A stretch of 30,298 nt of DNA, from the NCBI GenBank assembly GCA_002737595.1, contig NSHZ01000007.1, positions 1 through 30,298 of the forward strand, written 5' to 3'. The DNA is from Actinomycetota bacterium (GTDB lineage Bacteria; Actinomycetota; Actinomycetes; Nanopelagicales; Nanopelagicaceae). The stretch's first letter is position 1. Each line of letters begins with the position of its first letter. Position numbers and translations under genes: made by a program. The notes beneath the pieces are model-generated. The model made no database searches, was not told where the DNA came from, and saw only the letters and a list, made by a program, of their open reading frames with translations. This document shows, one piece after another, positions 8,559 through 16,915 of this stretch.

Positions 8559-8703
8559 GCATCCGGGCAAGCTGCGCCGGACGCACTCGGTTATTGGTAG
8601 GTACCGGTTGGTACTTACCCCTGACATCCCACGCTTGACCCAAAGGACCGAGTGGAGTGTGGGTTACTTGGGAAAACTCCCGGTAACCCACGGTGTGGGA
8701 TGT
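8559..8703 (-). promoter_or_regulatory. Structured 5' leader of rpsB
   Basis: Several stems can form in the untranslated stretch before rpsB. (1) ACATCCCAC (8624-8632) pairs with GTGGGATGT (8695-8703). (2) Inside it, GTGGGTTAC (8659-8667) pairs with GTAACCCAC (8683-8691), extended by GGGA/TCCC around an AAAC loop. (3) GGTAGGTACC (8596-8605) pairs with GGTACTTACC (8610-8619), 9 of 10 Watson-Crick plus a wobble in one strand. (4) GCATCCGG (8559-8566) pairs with CCGGACGC (8577-8584), ending three bases before the AAAGGAG. The arrangement fits an autoregulatory ribosomal-protein leader, by analogy with known S2-binding rpsB leaders in other phyla. I did not match it to a known RNA family. Confidence 0.55.
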
Positions 8704-8868
8704 GCGATGTCACCGCTTTCACGGTGCGGGCTAAGGGTATCGGAGCAGGTAGGCCTGGCGCGAACTCGGGTCGCGGCGCTCTCTCCACAGGAATTGGCCT
8801 GATCTGGCGGCTTCCACAGAGCCCTTCCAGTGAGCACCCACGAGCGGATTTACGCTCACCCTGGGGCG
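8704..8868. other. Remaining rpsB / M23 divergent intergenic DNA
   Basis: Together with the leader, 8542-8868 is the only gap over 300 bases. In this part I see no convincing gene. On the minus strand TACCCT (8739-8734) could be a -10 for rpsB, giving a leader of about 185 bases, but no good -35 accompanies it. On the plus strand TACGCT at 8851-8856 could be a -10 for the M23 gene. Both are weak. Confidence 0.3.
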
Positions 8869-9378
8869 ATGAGACACCTCCCCACCCACCTGCTCTTAGC
8901 GAGCGCGCTCACCTTGGCACCCGCTGGGCTCTCACTCGCCTCCTCTACTGCGCCTTCACACCCCAGCGCTCCCCCACCGAATTGGCGCCTGCCGTTGGCC
9001 AAGAGCGAACTCATCCGCCCCTTCACCCCGCCCACCAGGCGTTATGGACGCGGCCATCGAGGAGTCGATCTCGCCTCCACCATCGGAACCGCGGTCTCTG
9101 CTCCCTCGGAAGCCACCATCACCTTTGCCGGCCAGGTCAACAAGGTGCCCACCGTCGTGCTGGCTCATGGCGGCGGGTATCGATCTACTTATCAGGCCGT
9201 AACCACTTCACTCAAGGTGGGGGCGAAGGTGGCCGCTGGCGAAATCTTCGGCAAGGTAAGCGCTACTTGCCACTTAGCGGGAGTCCCGTGCCTCCACTGG
9301 GGTCTTTTTTGGGGCGAGCACTATCTCGATCCACTTTCACTCCTGCCGCACCTGCGCACCCATCTCCTGCCCGCCTGA
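8869..9378 (+). CDS. Secreted M23 (LytM-type) metallopeptidase
   Basis: This 169-residue protein has an N-terminal signal peptide (1-25) and a compact M23 domain at about 46-160. Zinc-binding motif HxxxD is present as H63-RGV-D67 in RGHRGVDLAS. The second motif is C141-L-H143 in CLHWGLF, so the zinc-ligand His is kept and the first His of the usual HxH is Cys. I recall this CLHWG form from actinobacterial relatives beside rpsB (for example Rv2891), so it is a subfamily trait rather than decay. It probably cuts or binds peptidoglycan outside the membrane. ATG 8869 is preferred over the GTG at 8830, because the signal peptide then starts at the N terminus. The gene diverges from rpsB, a conserved neighbourhood. 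Confidence 0.88.
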   Translation: MRHLPTHLLLASALTLAPAGLSLASSTAPSHPSAPPPNWRLPLAKSELIRPFTPPTRRYGRGHRGVDLASTIGTAVSAPSEATITFAGQVNKVPTVVLAHGGGYRSTYQAVTTSLKVGAKVAAGEIFGKVSATCHLAGVPCLHWGLFWGEHYLDPLSLLPHLRTHLLPA

Positions 9379-9385
9379 GGAGAAG

Positions 9386-9391
9386 TAGGCT
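9386..9391 (+). promoter_or_regulatory. Candidate -10 box (TAGGCT) before the fusion gene
   Basis: TAGGCT ends 6 bases before the ATG at 9398, the spacing expected for leaderless transcription. A GGAG lies further upstream (9379-9382), too far for a standard ribosome-binding site. The gene may therefore have its own promoter instead of only reading through from the M23 gene. Confidence 0.4.
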
Positions 9392-9397
9392 GGGCCT

Positions 9398-12355
9398 ATG
9401 TCCGGAGCGCACCTCGACCCCGTTGAAACCGTGAAGAAGTATTTCGGCATCGACGGGAGCGCCGAGCAACTTAATGGCGAGCGAGATCTCAACTACCGCA
9501 TCACTTCAACAGTAGATGGTGCTGCCCAAGACTTCGTTCTCAAGATTCATCAACCTGGCCAGCGTGATTGGCTCTCTTTGCAAGATCGCGCACTCACTTC
9601 GCTCGCACAGCTCGCCCCACGACTTCCCATACCTGTTCAAGCATTAGGCGGTGAGACCTCAGTTGATATTCCTGGCGGTCGCACTGCTCGCCTACTGACC
9701 TGGGTTGATGGAATTGCATGGGCTGAAGCAGAAACCACCAGTAACGATCTGCGCGAACTCGGAATCATTTTGGCACGAATTGATAAAGAGCTTGCAAAAA
9801 TGGAAATCACTGAACCTGTCGAAGAGATTCTCACTCGTGAATTCATGTGGAACATGATGCAAGCTGGGCGCCTTTCGCAGCATGTACATCGCATCATGGA
9901 TGAAAACTTGCGAAACGTAGTGATGGAGGTGCTCGAAGACTTCCGTGAGGTTCAACTTCCAAAGCTCGCACTCCTACCACGTCAAATGATTCATAATGAT
10001 GCCAATGATTACAACATCTTTGTGAGCGATCACAGGATTGGTGTGATTGATTTTGGTGACATCGTCCTTGGTTCCAAGGTGATTGGGCTAGCGGTAGCCG
10101 CCTCCTACGCAGGTATTGGTTACGACGATCCAGTAAAAGCCATCTTGCCGCTGGTGCGCGGCTATCACATCACCTCGCCACTTTCACCGCTGGAGTTAGA
10201 GCTCCTCTTGCCGCTTACTAAGGTCCGCTTGGCAATGAGCGTGGTCAATGCGGCCGTGCAGAGCGCTGCAGATCCCGCCAACGAATACTTAAACATCAGC
10301 CAGGGCGTCATCCCAGCACTGCTGACGAAGTTACACGCTACCGATTTCAATCATTCACACTTCCGCTTCCGCGACGCGTGCGGATACGAAGGAAATCCCC
10401 ACTCACGAGCCGTCCGTCAATATCTCTCCACTGTTGCCAGACGTGCCGACGTCGTCTGCCCGCCTTTCAAGGATCACAAGTACATCTACCTGGATTGGTC
10501 GGTTGAGAACACTTCGATCCCGAGGTGGAGTGAAGACATCGCCAACCTCATGGCATCAAAAGGTGCAGACGTGGCCATCGGTCATTACTGCGAAAACCGA
10601 AACGTCTATCAAGGCGATGCATACAACACCGAAAGCGCCGGCGCTCGCACCATTCACCTCGGCGTGGATCTCTTCCTTCCTGCTGGTTCACCTGTGTACT
10701 CCGCTCTCGATGGCGTGGTGGATGCATTCAATGACAACAACACCCCGCTCGACTACGGCCCAGTCATTTTGCTTCGCCACGAAACCACTGAAGGCATTCC
10801 TTTCTGGACGCTCTACGGTCACCTTTCGCGAGAATCACTTCCCAAACTTTCCATCGGAATGAAAATCAATGCTGGTGATCAAATTGCCACGATTGGTCAA
10901 GAGCATGAAAACGTTGGTTGGCCGCCACACACTCACTTCCAATTACTCACCGATCTCTGCGGCATGGGACTCGATGTCTACGGCGTGGCACCCAAAGATG
11001 AGATCTCACTCTGGCGCAGCATCTCCCCCAACCCCAACCTCGCACTCGGCATCGCGTCAGGAACTGATGCGCATGCCCACCTTTCTACTGATGTGATTCG
11101 TGAAGCTCGCACCACAGTGCTCTCGCGCAATCTCAGCCTCAACTTCCGCACACCTATAGAGATAGTCCGCGGTGAAGGTGCTTACCTTTACGACGTAAAC
11201 GGCAAGGCCTACCTAGACCTCGTGAACAATGTGGCCCATGTCGGTCACGGACACCCACGCGTAGTGGCCGCCGGTGCTACGCAGATGGCCACACTCAACA
11301 CAAACACCCGCTATCTGCATCAAAACATCATCGATTACGCACGTGCGCTCACCAGCACTCTCCCAGATCCACTCAGCGTGGTCTTCTTCGTCAACTCGGG
11401 AAGTGAAGCTAACGATTTAGCAATCCGAATTGTGCAAGCACACACAAAAGCTCGCGGCTTCATCGCACTTAACCACGCGTATCACGGCCACACCGCAAGC
11501 GTTGTTGAGATCAGTCCTTACAAGTTCCTCGGCAAAGGCGGGCAAGGCGCTCCTGAACACGTACGAGTAGCAAATCTGCCCGATCCTTTTCGTGGCGTAC
11601 ACAAAGGCGAGGCCGCCGGAAGCCAATACGCCGCTGACTTTGCAGCCACGCTAGCCGATCTCAATCAGCCACTTGCGGCTTTCATATCAGAAGGAATTGT
11701 GAGCACCGCCGGACAGATCGTGCTCGCAGACGGGTTCCTCAAAAACGCGTACGCACAAGTGCGTGCGGCTGGTGGACTTACCATTGCTGATGAAGTGCAG
11801 ATTGGTTTAGGTCGTGTGGGCAGCAAGTTCTGGGGATTTGAATTACACGATGTGGTTCCAGATATCGTCACCATGGGAAAGCCATTAGGAAATGGCCATC
11901 CACTTGCTGCTGTAGTCACTACCCCCGAAGTAGCCGCTTCCTTCCACACCGGCATGGAGTACTTCAATACCTTCGGTGGTAACCCAGTCAGCGCCGCGAT
12001 TGGTCTGGCAGTTCTTGAAGTTGTCCAAGATGGCCATCTACAAGCTAACGCCATCAACATGGGCAAGTACCTCACCGACGGGGTTCGCGATATGAGTAAA
12101 CGTCACTCCATCATCGGAGATGTGCGAGGTTCTGGATTATTTATTGGTGTGGAATTAATGCGCGACGAGAAGACTCCTGCCACCGAAGAGATGGGCGACC
12201 TCATTGAATATGCCAAGGATCGCGGAGTCTTCCTCTCCTGCGACGGCCCTGATAACAACGTACTTAAGATCAAGCCACCTATGGTGCTGACCACCAAAGA
12301 TATTGATCTCTTCTTAAATATTTTCGACGAGGGTTTAAGCGCAGTTAAACGCTGA
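9398..12355 (+). CDS. Three-domain fusion: APH-type kinase, M23 peptidase, class-III PLP aminotransferase/phospho-lyase
   Basis: This is a 985-residue cytoplasmic-looking protein with no signal peptide. Residues about 25-290 form an APH/choline-kinase-type domain with catalytic HNDANDYN (H199, D201, N206) and metal-binding DFGD (D218). Residues about 418-516 form an M23 domain with intact ligands: H420 and D424 in HLGVD, H475 in YGHLS, and H511/H513 in HTHF. Residues about 566-985 are a class-III PLP enzyme: FVNSGSEANDLAIR, D798 in IADEVQIGLGR, and Schiff-base lysine K828 in TMGKPLGNGHP. The kinase plus lyase pairing resembles hydroxylysine kinase with 5-phosphohydroxylysine phospho-lyase or the ethanolamine-phosphate enzyme, suggesting phosphorylation then elimination on an amino alcohol. 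I recall similar fusions in some Proteobacteria. The M23 role is unknown. It converges with xerC, 11 bases apart. Confidence 0.9.
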   Translation: MSGAHLDPVETVKKYFGIDGSAEQLNGERDLNYRITSTVDGAAQDFVLKIHQPGQRDWLSLQDRALTSLAQLAPRLPIPVQALGGETSVDIPGGRTARLLTWVDGIAWAEAETTSNDLRELGIILARIDKELAKMEITEPVEEILTREFMWNMMQAGRLSQHVHRIMDENLRNVVMEVLEDFREVQLPKLALLPRQMIHNDANDYNIFVSDHRIGVIDFGDIVLGSKVIGLAVAASYAGIGYDDPVKAILPLVRGYHITSPLSPLELELLLPLTKVRLAMSVVNAAVQSAADPANEYLNISQGVIPALLTKLHATDFNHSHFRFRDACGYEGNPHSRAVRQYLSTVARRADVVCPPFKDHKYIYLDWSVENTSIPRWSEDIANLMASKGADVAIGHYCENRNVYQGDAYNTESAGARTIHLGVDLFLPAGSPVYSALDGVVDAFNDNNTPLDYGPVILLRHETTEGIPFWTLYGHLSRESLPKLSIGMKINAGDQIATIGQEHENVGWPPHTHFQLLTDLCGMGLDVYGVAPKDEISLWRSISPNPNLALGIASGTDAHAHLSTDVIREARTTVLSRNLSLNFRTPIEIVRGEGAYLYDVNGKAYLDLVNNVAHVGHGHPRVVAAGATQMATLNTNTRYLHQNIIDYARALTSTLPDPLSVVFFVNSGSEANDLAIRIVQAHTKARGFIALNHAYHGHTASVVEISPYKFLGKGGQGAPEHVRVANLPDPFRGVHKGEAAGSQYAADFAATLADLNQPLAAFISEGIVSTAGQIVLADGFLKNAYAQVRAAGGLTIADEVQIGLGRVGSKFWGFELHDVVPDIVTMGKPLGNGHPLAAVVTTPEVAASFHTGMEYFNTFGGNPVSAAIGLAVLEVVQDGHLQANAINMGKYLTDGVRDMSKRHSIIGDVRGSGLFIGVELMRDEKTPATEEMGDLIEYAKDRGVFLSCDGPDNNVLKIKPPMVLTTKDIDLFLNIFDEGLSAVKR

Positions 12356-12366
12356 GTATTTACTCA

Positions 12367-13299
12367 CTAAGCGCGCGGATGAGCGTTTTTGAACGCCTCT
12401 TTGAGCCGATCGATAGAAACATGAGTGTAAATCTGCGTTGTACCAAGGGAAGCATGTCCAAGAATCTCTTGCACGGTGCGAAGGTCTGCGCCACCTTCTA
12501 ATAAATGCGTAGCTGCCGAGTGACGCAAACCATGTGGTCCCATGTCGGGGGCGCCTGGAGAAGCTAAGAGCGCTTCATGAACGAGCGTGCGCACCGTTCG
12601 GGGATCAATCCGTTTTCCTTTGACACCCACAAAGAGTGCGCGCGACCTCTCTTTCATCATGGAATCCCGACCACGAGCAATCCACGATTCGAGAGCAAGG
12701 CGTGCGGGGTCGCCAAAAGGTACGGTGCGTTCTTTATTTCCTTTACCGATAACTTGAAGTGTCCGCCGATCAAAGTTAAGACTCTCGAGGTTGAGTCCGC
12801 AGAGTTCAGAGACTCGGATCCCAGTGGCATACAACACCTCCACAATCGCCCGATCGCGAAGAGTTAACGGTGTTTCATCTTCATTCGCTGCCGCATCCAA
12901 GGCATCGAGTACCTCATCGGCCTGACCGCGATTAAGTACACCCGGAAGTGTGCGATGAGACTTGGGAGAGACCAGTGTGACTGCGAAATCACTTTCAATA
13001 ACACCGCGACGATGCGCCCACCCAGTAAAGACTCGAATGGAGGAGGCCCGCCGAGCCATCGAAGTGCGTGCTGCACCTGCGAGTTGCATAGTCGCCAACC
13101 ACGATCGAACCAAGGCGAGTGAGAGCTCGTTTGGATCACCCTTACCCTCTTTACGCGCGTAATCACCTAAGGTCTCAAGATCATTGAGGTAGGCACGAAC
13201 TGTGTTCTCCGCGAGATTTCGTTCGTCGACCAGGAAACTCCGAAAAGCATCGAGTGCCCGCGCAAACTCGGCGGTGACTTCTAATTCGGGTCGTTCCAT
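12367..13299 (-). CDS. xerC: Tyrosine recombinase XerC
   Basis: XerC resolves chromosome dimers at dif with XerD. From ATG 13299 the protein has 310 residues. That start leaves 31 bases after dprA; the longer frame to 13383 would overlap dprA. The N-terminal SAM-like core-binding domain spans about 11-100. The catalytic domain has all six conserved residues: R162 (TGIRVSEL), K186 (GKGNKE), H256 and R259 (HGLRHSAATHLL), H282 (LGHASLGTTQIY) and nucleophile Y291. No clear ribosome-binding site precedes the ATG, so the exact start is uncertain. It is the last gene of comM-dprA-xerC, as is usual in actinobacteria. Confidence 0.95.
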   Translation of the reverse strand: MERPELEVTAEFARALDAFRSFLVDERNLAENTVRAYLNDLETLGDYARKEGKGDPNELSLALVRSWLATMQLAGAARTSMARRASSIRVFTGWAHRRGVIESDFAVTLVSPKSHRTLPGVLNRGQADEVLDALDAAANEDETPLTLRDRAIVEVLYATGIRVSELCGLNLESLNFDRRTLQVIGKGNKERTVPFGDPARLALESWIARGRDSMMKERSRALFVGVKGKRIDPRTVRTLVHEALLASPGAPDMGPHGLRHSAATHLLEGGADLRTVQEILGHASLGTTQIYTHVSIDRLKEAFKNAHPRA

Positions 13300-13330
13300 A
13301 TCGACACGGTCGCGGAAAGTATTGCGAAGG

Positions 13331-14374
13331 TCAAGCAGGCGCGAGCAGAAAGGCGCCCCGACTATCACGCACCACGCATCCAAGAGCCATTAACTCGGCC
13401 AACGCGGTAAATGCTTGACTCACTTCTACTGCGCCCAGATGCGCCAACTCCTCAGTTGTAATTCCTTGGCGACGCGAGAGTAACGCCAGCAGCGGATGTT
13501 CTACGTGCTCTCTTGTGAAGGGAGAAACCAGGGCGACCACATCGTCCACACGCGTAATGAGATTTGCCACGCTCTCGGCGATGAGCCGATGAACCCCTGC
13601 CGACATCGGCGAGGTAATGGGGCCAGGAATCCCCATCACATGGCGATGTAATTCAGCAGCGTCAAATGCAGTGCGCAAGGATCCGCTACGCATGGCTGCC
13701 TCCACCACAATGGTCCCTTGTGAGAGAGCTGCTATCAAGCGATTGCGCACCAGAAAGCGCGAACGAAAAGCTAACGCGCTTGGGCGCACCTCGGAGATAA
13801 GAAGACCAGATTCTGCGATCTGTGCAAATAGCCGCGAATGTGCCACGGGATAACTCCTACCCACTCCGCACGCAAGGACCGCGCACGTAATACCTCGTGC
13901 CGCAAGAGCACCGCGATGCGCGGCCGCATCGATCCCAAAAGCGCCACCACTGACGATAGAAAATCCTCGATCACTCAGTGCCGCGGCGAAATCTTCCGCC
14001 ACTCGGATGCCGTACGACGTCGCGGTACGCGATCCAACAATCGCGATCGATAATGCGAGCTCGGTGATCTCTACCTTTCCAAGTAAGGAAAGGGCTATGG
14101 GCGGAACAGGCAACTCGTTCAATGCGCTCGGCCAGGCGAGATCGGAGGGAATCAGCAAGCGAGCCCCAGATTGTTTCCACTCACTTGCTAATTCTTTTTC
14201 GTCGAGCTCTTGAACGGCACGGGTAGCCACGGCAGCAACCTCGTGAAAGTTGCCAGCGCGTAAACGTTCTAAGGTTTCGGGAGCTCCATAACGGCCGATA
14301 CTTTCGGCGATATGCACAAGCCCAGGTTCACAGACCGCCATCAATATATGGCGAGCCTCTCGATCATCGATCAT
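13331..14374 (-). CDS. dprA: DNA processing protein DprA (Smf)
   Basis: DprA loads RecA on incoming single-stranded DNA in transformable bacteria and is kept in many others. The 347-residue protein has the Rossmann-like core: VGSRTATSYGIRVAEDFA near residue 112, GFSIVSGGAFGIDAAAHRGA, VLACGVGRSYP and RFLVRNRLIAALSQGTIVVE. A short C-terminal winged-helix-like part (about 285-347, 'GITTEELAHLGAVEVSQAF') follows. The ATG overlaps the comM stop by four bases. Order comM-dprA-xerC is conserved in actinobacteria, so this does not by itself prove competence. Confidence 0.95.
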   Translation of the reverse strand: MIDDREARHILMAVCEPGLVHIAESIGRYGAPETLERLRAGNFHEVAAVATRAVQELDEKELASEWKQSGARLLIPSDLAWPSALNELPVPPIALSLLGKVEITELALSIAIVGSRTATSYGIRVAEDFAAALSDRGFSIVSGGAFGIDAAAHRGALAARGITCAVLACGVGRSYPVAHSRLFAQIAESGLLISEVRPSALAFRSRFLVRNRLIAALSQGTIVVEAAMRSGSLRTAFDAAELHRHVMGIPGPITSPMSAGVHRLIAESVANLITRVDDVVALVSPFTREHVEHPLLALLSRRQGITTEELAHLGAVEVSQAFTALAELMALGCVVRDSRGAFLLAPA

Positions 14375-15903
14375 GCCGCTCCCACTAACTGTGAAATTCC
14401 ACTTCTCAAGAGATAAGCCTCGGCGACATCTTCACGCCGTGGCTGATCGTGGCCAGCCAAGTCGGCGATGCTCCATGCCACTCGCAGGACCTTATGTAAG
14501 CCACGAGCGGTCACGCGATAGTGTTCAAGTTCGCGATGAATGAGCGCCATCGCATCATCACTTGCCGAAAACTCTCGACGCAACGCACTCCCCGAGACTT
14601 GAGCATTAGTGGCAAACCCACTTCCCGAAAGCCGCACACTCGCGCGATCGCGCGCTGCCAAGACTCGATCACGCACCAGTGCACTCGACTCCCCCATATC
14701 GCTAGCAGCTAATGCCACTCTGCTGACCGGCTCTACAAAGATCTGTAGGTCCACTCGATCAAGAAGTGGACCCGATAAGCGAGAGAGGTAACGGCGAATA
14801 GCGATGGGCGTGCAGTTACATGCACGCCCATCGCCAGTGAAGCGACCACAAGGACAAGGATTGGCCGCAAGCACCAAGAGAAACCGGGCAGGAAAGATCG
14901 CAGTGCCACCGGTGCGCGAGAGAGTGACCTGACCTGATTCCAACGGTTCGCGAAGTGCATCTAATACACCGCTCACAAACTCTGGAGCTTCGTCAAGGAA
15001 GAGCACACCTCTGTGCGCCAACGAAATAGCCCCTGGACGCGGCTGGTTCATTCCGCCGCCGATAATGGCTGATCGCGTTGCGGTGTGATGCGGTGCGACG
15101 AAGGGTGGAGTACGCAAAAGTGGCGATGATCCTTTTATCAATCCAACTATTGAGTGGATAGAGGTCACTTCGATCGCAGCATCTGTATCTAACGGGGGCA
15201 TGATTGAAGGGAGACGTTCTGCCAACATAGTTTTCCCAGCGCCCGGAGTGCCCATCATGAGTAAATGATGCTCACCGACCGCCGCGATCTCGATAGCTCT
15301 GCGCGCTTCGTACTGTCCCAACACATCGCAGAGGTCTGGGACTTCGAGTGGCTCATCAACTATTTCTATATCGTCATCTTCAGTGAACTCTAAGCCTCGC
15401 AGAAATGAGACTACGTTGCGCAGCTGTGAGAAACCAAAGACTTCGATCCCTGGAATCAGACTCGCCTCAGCAAGATTAACGCGCGGCACAATGGCTCGCG
15501 TAAAGCCCGCATCTCTGGCCACCACCATCGCCGGAAGCGCGCCAGCGATCGTGCGTATGCGCCCATCAAGACTTAACTCCCCGAGTACCACCGTTGAATC
15601 CATTCCATCGCTTGGAATCTTCATTTCGCCCGCAAGCAGTGAGAGCGCTACTGCGAGATCGAAACCACTTCCTCGTTTGGGAAGCGAGGCCGGCGAGAGA
15701 GCAACCGTGGTGCGCTTATTCGGCCACCCTTCACCGGAGTTAATGAGTGCAGAACGCACGCGATCGCGCGACTCTGACAATGCGGCATCGGGAAGGCCCA
15801 GCAAATTAAAAGCGGGTACCCCATCGGCAATATCTGCTTCCACTTCCACCACATGGCCAGCGACACCAAGAAGAGCAATCGAATAAATCTTCGCTAGCGC
15901 CAT
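14371..15903 (-). CDS. comM: ComM/YifB-family AAA+ ATPase (Mg-chelatase-like)
   Basis: ComM is an AAA+ helicase helping branch migration during natural transformation in Vibrio and Acinetobacter; its role in actinobacteria is not settled. The 510-residue protein has the N-terminal Lon-like/ChlI-type domain (about 1-170: GLPDAALSESRDRVRSAL, GSGFDLAVAL). Walker A is GTPGAGKT (218-225) and Walker B is LFLDE (301-305). NPCPCG and ACNC form the cysteine cluster typical of the family, and the C-terminal Mg-chelatase domain includes SARGLHKVLRVA-like 'TARGLHKVLRVAWSIADL'. The gene is one base from yraN and overlaps dprA by four. Confidence 0.96.
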   Translation of the reverse strand: MALAKIYSIALLGVAGHVVEVEADIADGVPAFNLLGLPDAALSESRDRVRSALINSGEGWPNKRTTVALSPASLPKRGSGFDLAVALSLLAGEMKIPSDGMDSTVVLGELSLDGRIRTIAGALPAMVVARDAGFTRAIVPRVNLAEASLIPGIEVFGFSQLRNVVSFLRGLEFTEDDDIEIVDEPLEVPDLCDVLGQYEARRAIEIAAVGEHHLLMMGTPGAGKTMLAERLPSIMPPLDTDAAIEVTSIHSIVGLIKGSSPLLRTPPFVAPHHTATRSAIIGGGMNQPRPGAISLAHRGVLFLDEAPEFVSGVLDALREPLESGQVTLSRTGGTAIFPARFLLVLAANPCPCGRFTGDGRACNCTPIAIRRYLSRLSGPLLDRVDLQIFVEPVSRVALAASDMGESSALVRDRVLAARDRASVRLSGSGFATNAQVSGSALRREFSASDDAMALIHRELEHYRVTARGLHKVLRVAWSIADLAGHDQPRREDVAEAYLLRSGISQLVGAA

Positions 15904-15904
15904 A

Positions 15905-16249
15905 TCAAATTCCTTTTCGATAGTCGATAAAGAGCTTGGGAAGCAGAGTGATTGCTACTCCATCCACGCGCAGTCGCTGATACCTACGCATCTCGTGCTC
16001 TGCAACCCATGCACGAAGGAGGAGGTGTAGCCGATGCAATTTCACTGGAGTGATCGCCTCAAGCGGATGCCCTGCACGCGAAGTGGTGCGAGTCTTCACT
16101 TCGACCGCAACGATTGCGTTGCCATCTCGCACTACGAGATCCAACTCCCCCGCAGCGCACCGCCAATTCCGTTCCAGAATGATCATGCCGGCAGCTTCGA
16201 GAAAGCGAGCAGCTAAATCTTCACCGCGTTTTCCAGTCGCTTGATTCAC
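15905..16249 (-). CDS. YraN/UPF0102 family protein, nuclease-like
   Basis: This 114-residue protein matches the UPF0102 family throughout: GKRGEDLAARFLEAAGMIIL (7-26), then RNWRC.AGELDLVV and VAVEVKTR. The acidic residues and lysine in GELDLV...VEVKTR form a restriction-endonuclease-like (PD-ExK) core, so a nuclease activity is plausible but the biological role is unknown. It starts with GTG at 16249 and no clear ribosome-binding site. It sits between rnhB and comM, as in mycobacteria. In mycobacteria extra genes, including a DUF2469 gene, lie between yraN and rnhB; here there are only 60 bases. Confidence 0.92.
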   Translation of the reverse strand: MNQATGKRGEDLAARFLEAAGMIILERNWRCAAGELDLVVRDGNAIVAVEVKTRTTSRAGHPLEAITPVKLHRLHLLLRAWVAEHEMRRYQRLRVDGVAITLLPKLFIDYRKGI

Positions 16250-16309
16250 CTGAGCAGGATGACGGGGGCAACCGAAAGTAGCTTGGAGGCGGCGCGTGCT
16301 GTGGAGTAA

Positions 16310-16915
16310 TTACGAAAGCGCGGCAATATTTGCAAAGGAGAAGCGGTGAATATTTGACGGACCGTGAGCAAGCAGCGCAGATGTGTGAGCAGCGGTGACA
16401 TATCCCTTATGAATCTCTAAACCGTAATGAGGATATTCAATAGCTAATGCGCGCATGATTCGATCTCTCGTGACTTTCGCCAGAATGGAAGCCGCTCCGA
16501 TTGACCTCGACACACTGTCGCCCTTCCACACAGCAAGGTTGGGAATCGTGAGCCCGTCGATCGCATACCCATCAGTGAGCGCATAATCAGCTGCTGGATC
16601 TAATGTGGAGAGTGCGCGGCGCATTCCCGTTAAATTCGAGATATGCAATCCCACTTCATCAATCTCTGTCGCTGGCACTTCGATGATGGAGTAGGCCAAC
16701 GCAACTTCCCGCACGCGATCAAATCGACGCTCGCGCTCTTCCTCGCTTAAGGACTTGGAGTCGACACATTCAGAGAGATCAACGCCAGAATCTGATCGAG
16801 GAAGTATGACTGCAGCAATGACCAAGGGACCGGCACATGCACCGCGACCCGCTTCATCAACTCCAGCAATGCGGGAGAAGCCAATGCCTTCGAGCGAGAC
16901 TTCCGGAGCGATCAC
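16310..16915 (-). CDS. rnhB: Ribonuclease HII
   Basis: RNase HII removes ribonucleotides from DNA and RNA-DNA hybrids. The 201-residue protein carries the type 2 signature AGVDEAGRGACAGPLVIAAV (17-36, with catalytic D20 and E21). VDSKSLSEEERE, TDGYAIDGLTIPN and the SIAAA-like 'GAASILAKVTRDR' follow, then the final acidic/aromatic segment HYGLEIHKGY. The GTG start at 16915 overlaps the lepB stop by four bases. Confidence 0.96.
   Translation of the reverse strand: MIAPEVSLEGIGFSRIAGVDEAGRGACAGPLVIAAVILPRSDSGVDLSECVDSKSLSEEERERRFDRVREVALAYSIIEVPATEIDEVGLHISNLTGMRRALSTLDPAADYALTDGYAIDGLTIPNLAVWKGDSVSRSIGAASILAKVTRDRIMRALAIEYPHYGLEIHKGYVTAAHTSALLAHGPSNIHRFSFANIAALS

Noticed and set aside
8830..8868. 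GTG 8830 as the start of the M23 gene
   Set aside because: It would place 13 extra polar residues before the signal peptide; ATG 8869 gives a normal signal peptide.
9261..9300. Cys141 of the short M23 protein as a sign of a broken enzyme
   Set aside because: The zinc-ligand residues H63, D67 and H143 are intact, and the CLHWG form is, as I recall, usual in this actinobacterial subfamily.
8652..9434. A 260-codon plus-strand open frame over the M23 gene
   Set aside because: It overlaps the M23 gene in another frame, shows no known motif and has Arg/Pro/Ser-rich composition typical of a shadow frame.
12353..12366. Hairpin TGAGTA-TT-TACTCA between the fusion gene and xerC
   Set aside because: It is short and AT-rich, with no T-tract; could be chance.
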